Positions 1 through 7,078 are shown, counted from the first letter of the stretch. The stretch: DNA of 10,889 bases from an uncultured Phenylobacterium sp. (GCA_945952355.1 CAMFIW010000047.1:1-10889), one strand, 5' to 3'. Translations and numbers: made by a program. The notes: generated by a model not told the origin, from the sequence alone.

Positions 1-19
1 GCTGAGACCAAGCTCCAGC

Positions 20-49
20 TTGATCCCCTGTTAAGCCGCCGGGCCTAGC
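20..49 (+). promoter_or_regulatory. Candidate promoter of the hybrid kinase gene
   Basis: TTGATC at 20-25 is followed after 18 bases by CCTAGC at 44-49, resembling the -35 and the CTA-containing -10 of Caulobacter housekeeping promoters. Transcription would begin within a few bases of ATG 59, and no Shine-Dalgarno sequence is present, so the mRNA could be leaderless. The match is weak and rests on eye inspection only. Confidence 0.3.
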
Positions 50-58
50 CTCGCGGCC

Positions 59-1558
59 ATGGTCGACGATCTCTCGCCCCCCGCCGCAGCCGCCCGCGTC
101 GGCGCCGAACAGCTCGCCGCCCTCAGCCACGAGATCCGCACGCCGATGAACGGCGTGCTGGGCATGGCGCGGTTGCTGGAGGGCACCCAGCTCACCGATG
201 AGCAGAAGAGCTATGTCGCCGCCCTGCGCGAGAGCGGCGAGCACCTGCTGGGCCTGGTCAACGACCTCCTGGACTTCGCCAAGCTGGGCGCCACGCGCGT
301 GGAGTTGCACCCCGCCCGCTTCGACGTCGAGGACCTGCTGCGCGGCGTGTGCGAACTGCTGGCGCCCCGCGCCCAGGAGAAGGGGCTGGAGATCGCCTGG
401 GCCGCGCCCGCCCGCATCGGAACCATCGAGGCCGACGAAGGCCGCCTGCGGCAGGTGCTGCTGAACTTCGCAGGCAACGCCATCAAGTTCACCAAGGCCG
501 GCGGCGTGCTGGTCACGGTCGCCGAGGCGGGCCCCGAGCGCCTGCGCTTCACCGTTTCCGACACCGGGCCGGGCGTGCCCCCGGCCGACCGCACCCGAAT
601 CTTCGAGGCCTTCGCCCAGTCCGACCCGGCCCATGACGGCGTCCAGCTCGGGGGAGCGGGCCTAGGCCTCGCCATCGCCCGCACCCTGGCCCTGGTCATG
701 GACGGCGAGGTCGGGGTCGACGAGGCGCCCGGCGGCGGCGCGGCCTTCTGGATGGAGGCCAGCCTGGTCTGGCAGCGCCGCGCGCCCCCCCGCCGCCTCG
801 CCGGCCGCACGGTCGGGGTCCTGTCCGCCAATCCCGCCGTGGCCGAGGCCGCCCGCCTGCAGGTCGAAGCCCTCGGCGGCCAGGCCGTTGTGGCGCGCGA
901 CGCCGCCGCCGCGCCGCGGGCAGAGGTCCTGCTCGTCGACCATGCGCTCGAGCCCAAGGGCCCGCCCGACGGGCGGCCGTCCCTGATCCTGCTTACACCG
1001 GAGGCCCGCGGCCGCATCGACGGCTATCGCGAACAAGGCTTCGCCGGTTATCTGATCAAGCCCCTGCGCCCCGCCTCCCTGGCGGAACGCGTGCTGGCCG
1101 CCGCCGGCGAGGGACAGGTCAAGGCCGCCGAGGACGAGCGCGTGGCCGCCGCCACGGCCCCGGGGGCCAGGGTCCTGCTGGTCGAGGACAACGCCATCAA
1201 CGCCCTCCTGGCCCGCACCCTGCTCACGCGCGAGGGGTGCCAGGTCGACCAGGCGGCCGGCGGCCAGGAGGCGCTCGCCGCGCTCGCCATCGGCGGCTAC
1301 GACCTCATCCTCATGGACATGCGCATGCCAGGCATGTCCGGCCTGGAGGCCACGCGGCGCATCCGCGGCCTGGGTATCGACACCCCGGTCGTGGCCCTGA
1401 CCGCCAACGTCTTCGAGGAGGACCGCCACGCCTGCCTGGAGGCCGGGATGGACGATTTCCTGATGAAGCCGCTCGGCGCCGACGCCCTTCGGCGCGTGCT
1501 CGCCCGGCTCGGGCGGGGCGGCTGGACGGAGACCGCGGCGCGCGCCAAGCTCGCCTGA
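59..1558 (+). CDS. shkA: ShkA-like sensor-less hybrid histidine kinase (HisKA-HATPase-pseudoREC-REC)
   Basis: Cytosolic hybrid kinase of 499 aa with no membrane segment and no PAS or other sensor domain. The start is fixed: an in-frame TAA lies 27 bases upstream and ATG 59 is the only start codon after it. Domains seen: DHp/H-box with phospho-acceptor His24 (LSHEIRTPMNG); CA domain with N-box Asn140, G1 box Asp168 (DTGPG) and G2 box GGAGLGLAI at 198-206; a degenerate receiver at about 250-350 without the usual acidic pair; and a canonical receiver at about 371-485 with Glu376/Asp377, phospho-acceptor Asp420, Thr448 and Lys470. The order, length and residue positions match Caulobacter ShkA (His23, Asp430 as I recall), the c-di-GMP-activated kinase at the top of the ShkA-ShpA-TacA phosphorelay for stalk and cell-cycle genes. 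Rec1 carries the Y-x-I-x-P-x-R pattern (331-337) and Arg317, and the linker has Asp-Glu-Arg at 359-361, like the ShkA DDR motif. The hybrid-kinase call is certain. ShkA orthology is inference from remembered residues. No ribosome-binding site precedes the ATG. Confidence 0.9.
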   Translation: MVDDLSPPAAAARVGAEQLAALSHEIRTPMNGVLGMARLLEGTQLTDEQKSYVAALRESGEHLLGLVNDLLDFAKLGATRVELHPARFDVEDLLRGVCELLAPRAQEKGLEIAWAAPARIGTIEADEGRLRQVLLNFAGNAIKFTKAGGVLVTVAEAGPERLRFTVSDTGPGVPPADRTRIFEAFAQSDPAHDGVQLGGAGLGLAIARTLALVMDGEVGVDEAPGGGAAFWMEASLVWQRRAPPRRLAGRTVGVLSANPAVAEAARLQVEALGGQAVVARDAAAAPRAEVLLVDHALEPKGPPDGRPSLILLTPEARGRIDGYREQGFAGYLIKPLRPASLAERVLAAAGEGQVKAAEDERVAAATAPGARVLLVEDNAINALLARTLLTREGCQVDQAAGGQEALAALAIGGYDLILMDMRMPGMSGLEATRRIRGLGIDTPVVALTANVFEEDRHACLEAGMDDFLMKPLGADALRRVLARLGRGGWTETAARAKLA

Positions 1559-1603
1559 CGCGGTCGGCGCTCGGCCCCGCGCGGAGCACAGCCGACCAGC
1601 GAG

Positions 1604-3316
1604 ATGACGACCTCCGAACCTGCCCAGAAGAAGAGCGCGCTCGCCGCCCTGGCCGTCTTCGGCGAACGGCGCGCCCTGGTCATGCTCGCGCTCGGCTTCG
1701 CCTCCGGCCTGCCGAACCTGCTGATCTTCGACACCCTGTCGGCCTGGCTCCGCGACGCGGGCCTGAGCCTCGAGGTGATCGCCTTCTTCGGACTCGCCAC
1801 CCTCGCCTATTCGCTGAAGTTCCTCTGGGCCCCCCTGGTCGACCGGGCGGCCATTCCGTTCCTGACCCCCAGGCTCGGCCACCGGCGGTCGTGGATGCTG
1901 GTCTGTCAGGCCCTGGTCATGCTGGGTCTCGTCCTGATCTCGACCGCCGACCCACGCGCCGCGCTCGGCTGGATGGCCGCGGCCGCCGTCTTCGTGGGGT
2001 TCGTCTCGGCCACCCAGGACATCGTCATCGACGCTTGGCGCATCGAGGCGGCCGCCAGCGAGAAGCAAGGGGCCATGGCGGCCGCCTATCAATGGGGCTA
2101 CCGCATCGCCATGATCGTGGCCGGCGTCGTGCCCTTGGCGCTCTCCGAGTACGCCGGCTGGAACCTGTCCTACGGCCTGATGGCCGGGCTGATGCTGTTC
2201 GGGGTCCTGGGCGTCCTGGGCGCCCCGCGCGAAGCCCAGCACGTGATGCGGCCCATCCCCACGGAAGGCGTGACGGCTTCGCCCGCCCGTGACCTGGTGG
2301 AATGGCTGGCGCGGCTCTCGCTCTTCGTCCTCGGCGCCCTCGCCCTGGGTTCGGGCCTGGCGGCCAATGCAGGCCTGCTGTCCGGCATCGTCTCGGGCCT
2401 GGGCCTCCCCTCGGCCGGGGAGGCGCTCAAGGCGGCCTGGACCGCCAAGCCCTACGGGGTCTTCGTCCAGCTCTGCGGCGTTCTCTCCGGTGGCGCGGTC
2501 ATCGTGCTGGCGGCGTTCCCGATTCCGGGCGCGCGCACCTTGCCGGGCCGATATCTGGGCGTGGCGCTCGGGGAGCCGCTCGCAAATTTCTTCGGCCGCT
2601 ACGGACGCTCGGCCGGGCTGATCCTGGCGCTGATCTGCGTCTACCGGCTGAGCGATTTCGTGCTGAACATCATGAACCCGTTCTATCTCGACCTCGGCTT
2701 CGAGAAGCTGCAGATCGCCGAGGTCCGCAAGGTGCTCGGTGTGGTGATGAGCGTCGCCGGCGTAGGGCTGGGCGGATTCGCGGTGGCGCGGCTCGGACTG
2801 ATGCGGGCCTTGATCATCGGCGCATTCGCCGTGCCGCTCAGCAACCTGATGTTCGCCTGGCTCGCGACCCAGGGCCCACAGCTCTGGGCCCTGTCGCTGG
2901 TCATCGGGATCGACAATGTCGCCTCCGGCTTCGCCGGCACCTGCCTGATCGCCTACATGTCGAGTCTGACGGGCGAGGGCTTCACGGCCACCCAGTACGC
3001 GCTGTTCTCGTCGCTCTACGCCCTGCTCGGCAAGCTGATCGCCTCGCAGTCAGGCCGCATCGTCGAGGGCGCCGCGGCGGCGGCCGAGGGCGCCGGGCCG
3101 TTCGCACCCCTGCGCGGCCTGTTCGCCAACTTGCCGCCCCAGGCCTTCGCCCAGGCCCTGGAGAAAAGCCACGTATCGGCCGCCGCGCTCGGCTCGGGCT
3201 ATGTGGTGTTCTTCGTCTATTCCGCACTGATCGGCCTGGTCGGCATCACCCTTTCGATCCTGGTGGCGATCCGCACAGCCAAGACCCCGCCCGGCGGGGC
3301 CGAACCGGCGGCCTAG
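1604..3316 (+). CDS. ampG: AmpG-family muropeptide permease (MFS)
   Basis: Predicted inner-membrane transporter of 570 aa. AmpG proteins import GlcNAc-anhydroMurNAc peptides from the periplasm for peptidoglycan recycling, and so supply the signal for beta-lactamase induction. Family signatures visible: GFASGLPNLLIFDTLSAWLR at 31-50, KFLWAPLVDR at 72-81 followed by the LGHRRSW loop (91-97), SATQDIVIDAWR at 135-146, and TATQYALFSSLYALLG at 461-476, each in the position of its E. coli AmpG counterpart. Many hydrophobic segments are present, including an extra pair between the N- and C-terminal halves (about 236-303), as in AmpG. It is longer than E. coli AmpG (491 aa), partly from a loop at about 484-530 before the last helix. 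ATG 1604 follows the kinase stop by 45 bases with only a weak ribosome-binding site, so cotranscription with the kinase is likely but unproven. Family assignment is firm; the exact substrate is inferred. Confidence 0.9.
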   Translation: MTTSEPAQKKSALAALAVFGERRALVMLALGFASGLPNLLIFDTLSAWLRDAGLSLEVIAFFGLATLAYSLKFLWAPLVDRAAIPFLTPRLGHRRSWMLVCQALVMLGLVLISTADPRAALGWMAAAAVFVGFVSATQDIVIDAWRIEAAASEKQGAMAAAYQWGYRIAMIVAGVVPLALSEYAGWNLSYGLMAGLMLFGVLGVLGAPREAQHVMRPIPTEGVTASPARDLVEWLARLSLFVLGALALGSGLAANAGLLSGIVSGLGLPSAGEALKAAWTAKPYGVFVQLCGVLSGGAVIVLAAFPIPGARTLPGRYLGVALGEPLANFFGRYGRSAGLILALICVYRLSDFVLNIMNPFYLDLGFEKLQIAEVRKVLGVVMSVAGVGLGGFAVARLGLMRALIIGAFAVPLSNLMFAWLATQGPQLWALSLVIGIDNVASGFAGTCLIAYMSSLTGEGFTATQYALFSSLYALLGKLIASQSGRIVEGAAAAAEGAGPFAPLRGLFANLPPQAFAQALEKSHVSAAALGSGYVVFFVYSALIGLVGITLSILVAIRTAKTPPGGAEPAA

Positions 3317-3345
3317 AGCTGCCTCGTGGTCCCGCCGAAGACGTC

Positions 3346-4179
3346 TTAGGCCGTCGCCAGGCAGATCACCTGGGCCACGCGCAGGTCGCGGCGGAGGCTG
3401 TCGGCGACGAGCCCATAGTTGCCGGTGGTCACCGGTTCGCCCACCGCGAAGCTCGCCGCCTTCTCGTGAGTGACGGTCAGGGCATGGGCCAGGGTCTCCG
3501 GGGCCGTGGTGTAGATTCGCCCGCGGCGTGGGGCCTCGGCCACCGTCACCCCGATCACCCGCCCCGCGCCGTCGAGCGCGGGAGCGCCGGAAAGGCCGCC
3601 CAGCGTGCCGGTCAGGTGGTCGGTGCGGCCGGCCTCGGCCCAGACCAGAACCGGCTCGGTGCGCGCGCCGCGTCCGTGCACCACCAGGTTCTCGCGGCCC
3701 AGCAGCCGCGAGGTCGCCTCGCCGGGCCGCCCCTGCGGGAAGCCGGGGTGATAGGCGCGGTCGCCGCGACGCAGCGGCCGGTCGAGGCCCAGAGGCAAAG
3801 GCGAAGCTCCGCCCTCGGTGGTGAGGATCGCGGCTTCCCCCGCCGGATCGATGGCGACCTTGGCGGCCACGCCGCGGCCCTGGGCCACCACGATGGCGGC
3901 CTTGGCGCAGCCGTCGACCACATGGCGGGCGGTCACCCAGACCCCGTTGTCGGCGATCGAGAATGCGGTGCCGGCCGAGGGCTCGGCCTTGTCGGCGACC
4001 TCGACCACCACCGACGGATCGAACGGCGAGGCGGGGCCCAGCGGCAGGCCTTCCTGGCCCGCGACCGGCGGCGGAGCGGGTGGCGCATTGGCCCGCTCGC
4101 GTCGACCGAGCGACACGATCAGGAGGGCGACCACGATGGCCAGATAGACCATCCAGTCGTGAAGCTTGGGAAAGCGCAC
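3346..4179 (-). CDS. Membrane-anchored trypsin-like serine protease (S1/HtrA fold)
   Basis: 277 aa starting at GTG 4179. One hydrophobic helix (about 10-24) is followed by a Pro/Ala-rich linker and a chymotrypsin-fold domain (about 55-235). Seen: GTAFSI-type first strand (70-75), catalytic His86 in VTARHVVDG, and nucleophile Ser197 in GGLSGAP. At the place of the catalytic Asp (normally DPxxDxAxL) the sequence reads DPAGEAAIL, giving Glu115, so the triad is His-Glu-Ser unless another acid substitutes. Cys91 next to the His and Cys273 near the C terminus could form a disulfide. No PDZ domain follows, unlike DegP. Positive charges sit on both sides of the helix (R2, K5 and R26, R27, R29), so orientation is unclear, though a periplasmic domain is expected for the family. 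It is the last gene of the rlmN operon: the start lies 10 bases after the upstream stop, and the TAGGA of that stop forms part of its ribosome-binding region. Substrate unknown. Confidence 0.82.
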   Translation of the reverse strand: MRFPKLHDWMVYLAIVVALLIVSLGRRERANAPPAPPPVAGQEGLPLGPASPFDPSVVVEVADKAEPSAGTAFSIADNGVWVTARHVVDGCAKAAIVVAQGRGVAAKVAIDPAGEAAILTTEGGASPLPLGLDRPLRRGDRAYHPGFPQGRPGEATSRLLGRENLVVHGRGARTEPVLVWAEAGRTDHLTGTLGGLSGAPALDGAGRVIGVTVAEAPRRGRIYTTAPETLAHALTVTHEKAASFAVGEPVTTGNYGLVADSLRRDLRVAQVICLATA

Positions 4180-4189
4180 CGGCCTCGTC

Positions 4190-4648
4190 CTAGCCGGCGA
4201 CCGCCGCGGCGAGGATCACGGCGGTGGCGAGCTTGGCGCCGACCAGCAGGGCGGCGGCCGAGACCTCGCCCTCCTGAATGCGCTGGGGCAGGCCGCGCAG
4301 AATGAAGTCCACGACCCGGAAGACCAGCAGCTGAACGACCACGGTCGAGGCGCCCCAGATGCCGATCTCGATCACCGAGGTCGAGGCGTGCATCGACACG
4401 GCCAGAGGGATGGCCAGGCCCAGCATCACCCCGCCCAGCGACAGGGCGGCGGCGGAATTGCCCTCGCGGATCAGGGTGATCTCGCGGTGGGGAGTCATCA
4501 GGACGTAGAGGGCCGAACCCAGGAACAGGATCAGCACGGTCAGGCCCGCATGCATGAGGGTGACCGGGAAACCGGTCGCGAAGGCCTGGATTTCCGGGGA
4601 CTGGAGGGACTGCATCGATATCCGGACGTCGGAGGGGGCGGCACCCAT
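4190..4648 (-). CDS. DUF350 (YjfL-type) four-helix inner-membrane protein
   Basis: About 152 aa, almost all hydrophobic, with four predicted membrane helices (in numbering from ATG 4648, about 30-50, 68-88, 93-117 and 129-151). The conserved DUF350 stretch is visible around LIREGNSAAALSLGG (first helix pair boundary) followed by a G-x-x-x-G helix and a polar residue pattern H-A-S-T-S. The family (E. coli YjfL relatives) is of unknown function. Start choice: the open frame extends to GTG 4660, but ATG 4648 has a GGGG stretch about 6 bases upstream and is preferred; ATG 4615 is a third option. It starts 20 bases (8 for the GTG) after the rlmN stop and ends 10 bases before the protease, so it is cotranscribed with both. 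Family assignment is confident, and no function can be given. Confidence 0.85.
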   Translation of the reverse strand: MGAAPSDVRISMQSLQSPEIQAFATGFPVTLMHAGLTVLILFLGSALYVLMTPHREITLIREGNSAAALSLGGVMLGLAIPLAVSMHASTSVIEIGIWGASTVVVQLLVFRVVDFILRGLPQRIQEGEVSAAALLVGAKLATAVILAAAVAG

Positions 4649-4668
4649 AGCACGCCCCACGGCCGAGG

Positions 4669-5883
4669 TCAGGAGGCGGGTGTTTCCGCCTCCGCGCGCT
4701 CCAGTTTGCGCCGCGCGCTGGCCCGCAGCTTCTCGCTCTCGCTCTTCAGCTGACCGCAGGCGGCGAGGATGTCGCGGCCGCGCGGCGTGCGGATCGGCGA
4801 GGCGTAGCCGGCCCGGTTCAGCACCGCGGCGAAGGCCTCGATGGTCTTCCAGTCCGAGCAGGCATAGTCCGTGCCCGGCCAGGGATTGAACGGGATCAGG
4901 TTGATCTTGGCCGGGATGCCCTTGAGCAGCTGGACGAGCGCCTTGGCCTCGGCCGGGCTGTCGTTGACGCCCTTCAGCATCACGTACTCGAAAGTCACCC
5001 GCCGGGCGTTGCCCAGGCCCGGATAGGCCCGGATGCCGGCCATCAGCTCTGCGATCGGGTACTTCTTGTTCAGCGGCACGAGCTTATCGCGCAGCGGGTC
5101 GTTGGTGGCGTGCAGCGAGATGGCCAGCATGGCCTGGGTCCGCTCGCCCAGCGCCTTCAGCTCCGGCACGACACCCGAGGTCGAGACGGTGATTCGCCGG
5201 CGCGAGATGGCGATGCCTTCGTTGTCGGCGATGATGTCGATGGCGTCGGCGACGTTGTCGAGATTGTAGAGCGGCTCGCCCATGCCCATGAACACGATGT
5301 TCGACAGGCGGCGATCTTCCTTCGGCGAGGGCCATTCGCCGAGGTCGTCGCGGGCCACCTGCACCTGGGCCACGATCTCCGCGGCCGTGAGGTTGCGCAC
5401 CAGGGCCTGGGTGCCGGTGTGACAGAAGGTGCAGTTCAGCGTGCAGCCGACCTGGGAGGAGACGCAGAGCGCGCCGGCGCGGCCGACGTCGGGGATGTAG
5501 ACCGTCTCGACCTCGATGCCCGGCGCCATGCGGATCAGCCACTTGCGCGTGCCGTCCTTGGAGATCTGCCGCTCGACGATCTCGGGGCGCGCCAGGGTGA
5601 AGGCCTCGGCGAGGGCCGCGCGGGTCTCCTTGGCCACGTCGGTCATGGCCGCGAAGTCGGTCAGCCCATAGTGGTGCATCCAGCGCCAGAGCTGGCTCGC
5701 GCGCATCTTGGCCTTGTCCGGGCGCACGACCTCGGCGGCGATCAGCGCCTCGGCCAGGGCCTTGCGGGTCAGGCCCGCCAGGTTCGGCTTGGCGGGAACG
5801 GCCGGCGCGGAGACGCGCGTGAGATCGAGGGTGACGCCCAAGGAGGTGCTCGCGGGGATTGGAAGGCCAGCAATATAGGCCAA
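4669..5883 (-). CDS. rlmN: RlmN, dual-specificity 23S rRNA/tRNA adenine-C2 methyltransferase
   Basis: Radical-SAM enzyme that methylates C2 of A2503 in 23S rRNA and of A37 in some tRNAs, tuning translational fidelity. Seen (404-aa numbering): 4Fe-4S cysteines Cys147, Cys151 and Cys154 ([12 protein letters not shown]); MGMGEP at 199-204; Cys140 in LCVSSQVGC and Cys376 in DILAACGQL, corresponding to the two methyl-transfer cysteines Cys118 and Cys355 of E. coli; and the substrate-side motif LIPFNPWPG at 329-337. All catalytic residues are present. The N terminus is uncertain: the longest frame starts at TTG 5883, but a promoter-like sequence overlaps that codon and a second TTG at 5841, just before GVTLDL, may be the true start (390 aa). 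It is the first gene of a three-gene leftward operon with DUF350 and the protease. The C-terminal tail is Lys/Arg/Glu/Ala-rich and variable in the family. Confidence 0.95.
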   Translation of the reverse strand: MAYIAGLPIPASTSLGVTLDLTRVSAPAVPAKPNLAGLTRKALAEALIAAEVVRPDKAKMRASQLWRWMHHYGLTDFAAMTDVAKETRAALAEAFTLARPEIVERQISKDGTRKWLIRMAPGIEVETVYIPDVGRAGALCVSSQVGCTLNCTFCHTGTQALVRNLTAAEIVAQVQVARDDLGEWPSPKEDRRLSNIVFMGMGEPLYNLDNVADAIDIIADNEGIAISRRRITVSTSGVVPELKALGERTQAMLAISLHATNDPLRDKLVPLNKKYPIAELMAGIRAYPGLGNARRVTFEYVMLKGVNDSPAEAKALVQLLKGIPAKINLIPFNPWPGTDYACSDWKTIEAFAAVLNRAGYASPIRTPRGRDILAACGQLKSESEKLRASARRKLERAEAETPAS

Positions 5884-5900
5884 CCGTTCACGCGCTCCAA
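5872..5900 (-). promoter_or_regulatory. Candidate promoter of the rlmN operon
   Basis: On the minus strand TTGGAG (5900-5895) is separated by exactly 17 bases from TATATT (5877-5872), a good sigma-70-type -35/-10 pair and one of few AT-rich spots in the region. Transcription would begin near 5865, downstream of TTG 5883, which favours TTG 5841 as the rlmN start. Activity is not shown. Confidence 0.45.
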
Positions 5901-5934
5901 ACGCGACCCAAAAGCGCGCCGGGCCGCACCTGTC

Positions 5935-6933
5935 TCAGGCGGCCAGCCAGCGGTCGAACCAGCGGGCGATATCGCCGAAGGCCGAGGCCGATTCCGGGCT
6001 CTCATAAGCGGCGTTGAACTCCGCATGGGACAGGGCCTCATAGACCTCAAGCCGCGTCTCGACGCCCGCCTCGCGCATGCGCCGGTAGACCCGCACCGTG
6101 TCGCTGAGCAGGATGTCGCGGGTGCCAGTGGTCAACAGTGTCGGCGGGAAGCCGGCGAAGTCGCCCTGCACCGGCGAGATCAGCGGATCGTTGAGGCTGC
6201 GCCCGTCGGCATAGAGCCGCGCCGCGGCGGCCAGCAGACCGTCGTAGAAGGGCAGCACGCCGTCCACGCCCGCGTTGACGCGGTAGCTGTCGCTCTCGCC
6301 CGCCAGGTCGGTCCAGGGCGTGCTGGGCGCGAGCGCGCCGGGCAGGGGCCGGCCGAGCGCCTTCAGCTTCAGCGCCATGGCCAGCAGCAGGCCGCCGCCC
6401 GCCGAGGTTCCGAACACGCCGGTGGCGCCCGGCGCCTGGGTCTCGGTGAGCGCGCTCCAGGCGGCCACGGCGTCGTCGACGGCGGCCGGGAACGGGTGAT
6501 CCGGCGGCATGCGGTAGTCGACCGAGATCACCCGCCGCTTCGAATAGTGCGCCGTCAAGATCGCCTCGGTCAGGCCCGATCCGCCGCCATAGACGATGTA
6601 GGCGCCGCCATGGAAATGCAGCAGGGCCGGACGCTTGGCGCCGAGCCCCGGCGGCGTCACCTCGTGGACGGGGACGCCGCCCAGCACGCCCTCGACGATC
6701 TCGACCGGGAACCGGGCGCGGACCGCTTCCACCCGCTGGCGGCCCAGCTCGAAGCTGGCGGCGATCGCCGCGCGCCATTGTTCGGGCGTCTGGGGCGCAG
6801 GGGCGGGCGCTTCGCGGGCGATCCGCGCGCTGGCCGAGATCGACTGCTGCAGCTGCGGGCTCACCGTCGTCGGGACCGGTAGGGTCCGCGCCGCCACGGG
6901 GCGCGGGGTCAGGCGGGGCGCGGCGTCGTCCAT
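5935..6933 (-). CDS. Alpha/beta hydrolase fold-3 esterase (hormone-sensitive lipase family)
   Basis: 332 aa, predicted soluble carboxylesterase acting on short-chain or secondary-metabolite esters. HSL-family marks (numbering from ATG 6933): oxyanion motif HGGA at 108-111 within HFHGGAYIVYGGGS; DYRMPPDHPFPAAVDD at 139-154, typical of the family; nucleophile Ser177 in GTSAGG; Asp273 in GTRDILLSD; and His303 in SHAEF. The triad is complete. The frame is open to 6993, but ATG 6933 is chosen because GGAGGA precedes it and a promoter-like pair would start transcription near 6951. The first 70 or so residues are a Pro/Ala-rich and helical cap region without an obvious signal peptide. It is divergent from the oxidoreductase at 7079 and in line with rlmN, 51 bases before the longest rlmN start. 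Substrate not predictable. Confidence 0.88.
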   Translation of the reverse strand: MDDAAPRLTPRPVAARTLPVPTTVSPQLQQSISASARIAREAPAPAPQTPEQWRAAIAASFELGRQRVEAVRARFPVEIVEGVLGGVPVHEVTPPGLGAKRPALLHFHGGAYIVYGGGSGLTEAILTAHYSKRRVISVDYRMPPDHPFPAAVDDAVAAWSALTETQAPGATGVFGTSAGGGLLLAMALKLKALGRPLPGALAPSTPWTDLAGESDSYRVNAGVDGVLPFYDGLLAAAARLYADGRSLNDPLISPVQGDFAGFPPTLLTTGTRDILLSDTVRVYRRMREAGVETRLEVYEALSHAEFNAAYESPESASAFGDIARWFDRWLAA

Positions 6934-6936
6934 GGA

Positions 6937-6942
6937 TCCTCC
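6937..6942 (-). promoter_or_regulatory. Ribosome-binding site that sets the esterase start
   Basis: On the minus strand GGAGGA ends 3 bases before ATG 6933 (GGAGG is 4 bases away). It is a strong Shine-Dalgarno match, if slightly close, and supports 6933 over the upstream in-frame start at 6993. Confidence 0.6.
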
Positions 6943-6957
6943 GGAATGCTGGCGCCC

Positions 6958-6986
6958 ACTAGAGGAGGCCAACGGACCCGAGGCAA
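6958..6986 (-). promoter_or_regulatory. Candidate esterase promoter
   Basis: On the minus strand TTGCCT (6986-6981) and TCTAGT (6963-6958) are 17 bases apart. Transcription would begin near 6951, giving a leader of about 18 bases that contains the GGAGGA site. The -10 core CTCTAGTG is identical to one upstream of the SDR gene at 8151-8158. Weak by consensus, stronger by context. Confidence 0.35.
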
Positions 6987-6992
6987 GATTCA

Positions 6993-7002
6993 AACAATTG
7001 TT
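6993..7002. promoter_or_regulatory. AACAATTGTT palindrome, possible operator in the divergent spacer
   Basis: A perfect 10-base palindrome inside an AT-rich patch of an otherwise GC-rich spacer, between the divergent esterase and oxidoreductase genes. It sits just upstream of the candidate esterase -35, a place where a regulator could act on one or both genes. No regulator gene is adjacent, so the binding factor is unknown. Confidence 0.35.
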
Positions 7003-7064
7003 CGCTCGACGCCTTCCTCCGGCCCGAGCCCTGCGCTAGCGTCCGCGCCAACCGAAAACGCGCT

Positions 7065-7069
7065 GGGAG
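7065..7069 (+). promoter_or_regulatory. Ribosome-binding site that sets the MDR oxidoreductase start
   Basis: GGGAG lies 9 bases before ATG 7079 but touches the alternative ATG at 7070, so it supports 7079. Confidence 0.55.
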
Positions 7070-7078
7070 ATGCGAGAT

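Noticed and set aside
662..2242. 526-codon open frame on the - strand opposite the kinase and ampG
   Set aside because: Composition is Gly/Gln/Glu/His-rich without domains, antisense to well-supported genes.
3338..3347. AAGACGTCTT palindrome in the convergent ampG-protease gap, and a 6-base inverted repeat 3306-3311/3332-3337
   Set aside because: The palindrome has no loop and overlaps the protease stop. The repeat has only 6-base arms and a 20-base loop with no T-tract, so neither supports a terminator call.
2302..4305. 667-codon open frame on the + strand across ampG and the convergent protease
   Set aside because: Translation is Arg/Gly/Pro/His-rich low-complexity sequence. It overlaps two genes with clear family motifs and is a typical shadow frame of very GC-rich DNA.
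5891..5918. CGCGCT/AGCGCG inverted repeat between the esterase and rlmN
   Set aside because: Six-base GC arms with a 16-base loop are expected by chance in this composition, and one arm overlaps the better-supported -35 element.
5110..6882. 590-codon open frame on the + strand opposite rlmN and the esterase
   Set aside because: It is Gly/Arg/Asp/His-rich with no recognisable motif, and both genes on the other strand have complete catalytic sites.
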